A stretch of 64,000 nucleotides of DNA from Bacteroidales bacterium (GTDB lineage: Bacteria > Bacteroidota > Bacteroidia > Bacteroidales > P3): NCBI GenBank assembly GCA_031263015.1, contig JAISGN010000008.1:310001-374000 (forward strand). The letters are read 5' to 3'. This document shows positions 63,852-64,000 of this stretch, one piece after another. How positions within the stretch are numbered: position 1 is the stretch's first letter; every line of letters starts with the position of its first letter. Below the pieces are notes generated by a model. That model made no database searches. It saw only the letters and a program-made list of their open reading frames with translations, and was not told the DNA's origin. The translations under genes and the position numbers were made by a program.

Positions 63852-64000
63852 CTTCTTTGAGTCGCTCGGCATTTTCCGCCAATTGCAGAGCGTCAAGTAT
63901 GTCTTGCAAATCGCCATCCATAAAAGCAGGCAGATTATACATCGTATAATTGATGCGATGGTCGGTAACGCGGCTTTGAGGATAGTTGTAAGTGCGGATT
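63841..64000 (-). CDS. prfA: Peptide chain release factor 1, 3' end only
   Basis: Minus strand encodes [20 protein letters not shown], and the chain ends in LKEAVG before TAA. This is the C-terminus of RF1, which releases peptides at UAA and UAG; the class I GGQ motif and the PxT anticodon-like region lie beyond the window edge. RF1 and RF2 share this tail; RF1 is preferred because of the [13 protein letters not shown] wording. About 53 codons are inside the window. Confidence 0.88.
   Translation of the reverse strand, partial: IRTYNYPQSRVTDHRINYTMYNLPAFMDGDLQDILDALQLAENAERLKEAVG

Overview
The window looks like a chromosome segment of a Bacteroidota bacterium, most likely of the order Bacteroidales. 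The evidence is: many promoters with the Bacteroidota -7 box TAnnTTTG (usually TATCTTTG), two giant secreted proteins ending in type IX secretion (T9SS) sorting domains, a serine palmitoyltransferase/ceramide locus, an RnfA subunit, a TIGR01201-type HU protein, a UpxY-like NusG paralogue and small TlpA-type lipoproteins. No rRNA, transposase, integrase or CRISPR array was found.

Layout. 1-18 kb: the 3' part of ileS, a T9SS type-B adhesin, an ArgF/ArcB-like carbamoyltransferase, ctpA-ung, a signal peptidase with an atypical response regulator, a lipid A-type acyltransferase behind tRNA-Cys, an HU-like protein and a detached atpA-atpG pair. 18-28 kb: xth, purC, LPS-type glycosyltransferases, a lone rnfA, folD-ffh, gtrA and two more glycosyltransferases. 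28-34 kb, all minus: DUF805, a sphingolipid operon (spt, tRNA-Gly, GNAT-like acyltransferase, epimerase), a lipoprotein and rpiB. 34.1-34.6 kb: an AT-rich non-coding region that I read as a candidate replication origin. 34.6-62.7 kb, all plus: nadA-doxX, an M28 peptidase, hutU, a type II restriction-modification pair, a NusG-like protein, sppA, a beta-barrel protein, tlpA-comEA-like genes, a 1949-residue T9SS type-A adhesin, lepA, and then an AT-rich four-gene cassette. The end holds rubredoxin, a membrane-anchored protein and the 3' end of prfA, all minus.

Three observations stand out. (1) 34.1-34.6 kb has three exact TTATCAACA DnaA-box-like 9-mers and near-matches, then a tandem pair of boxes, a GC step, DnaA-trio-like triplets and an AT tract. 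Three parS-like GTTTCACGTGAA sites lie within 7 kb on either side, and transcription diverges from it. (2) At least ten intergenic loci carry arrays of contiguous 21-bp units (mostly AAAGGCTGTTT- or AAACAGCC-like), often with a short palindromic module. Two coding regions (a comEA-like gene and a 99-codon ORF) also contain 21-bp repeats. I do not know a named family for these. (3) 56.4-62.7 kb encodes a compact operon of a NurA-like nuclease, a HerA-like ATPase, an Hsp90/GHKL-type ATPase and a radical SAM protein. It is a plausible defence system, but the HerA gene carries one in-frame TAA between its Walker A and Walker B parts.

All calls come from reading the sequence and from memory of protein families; no database search was run.
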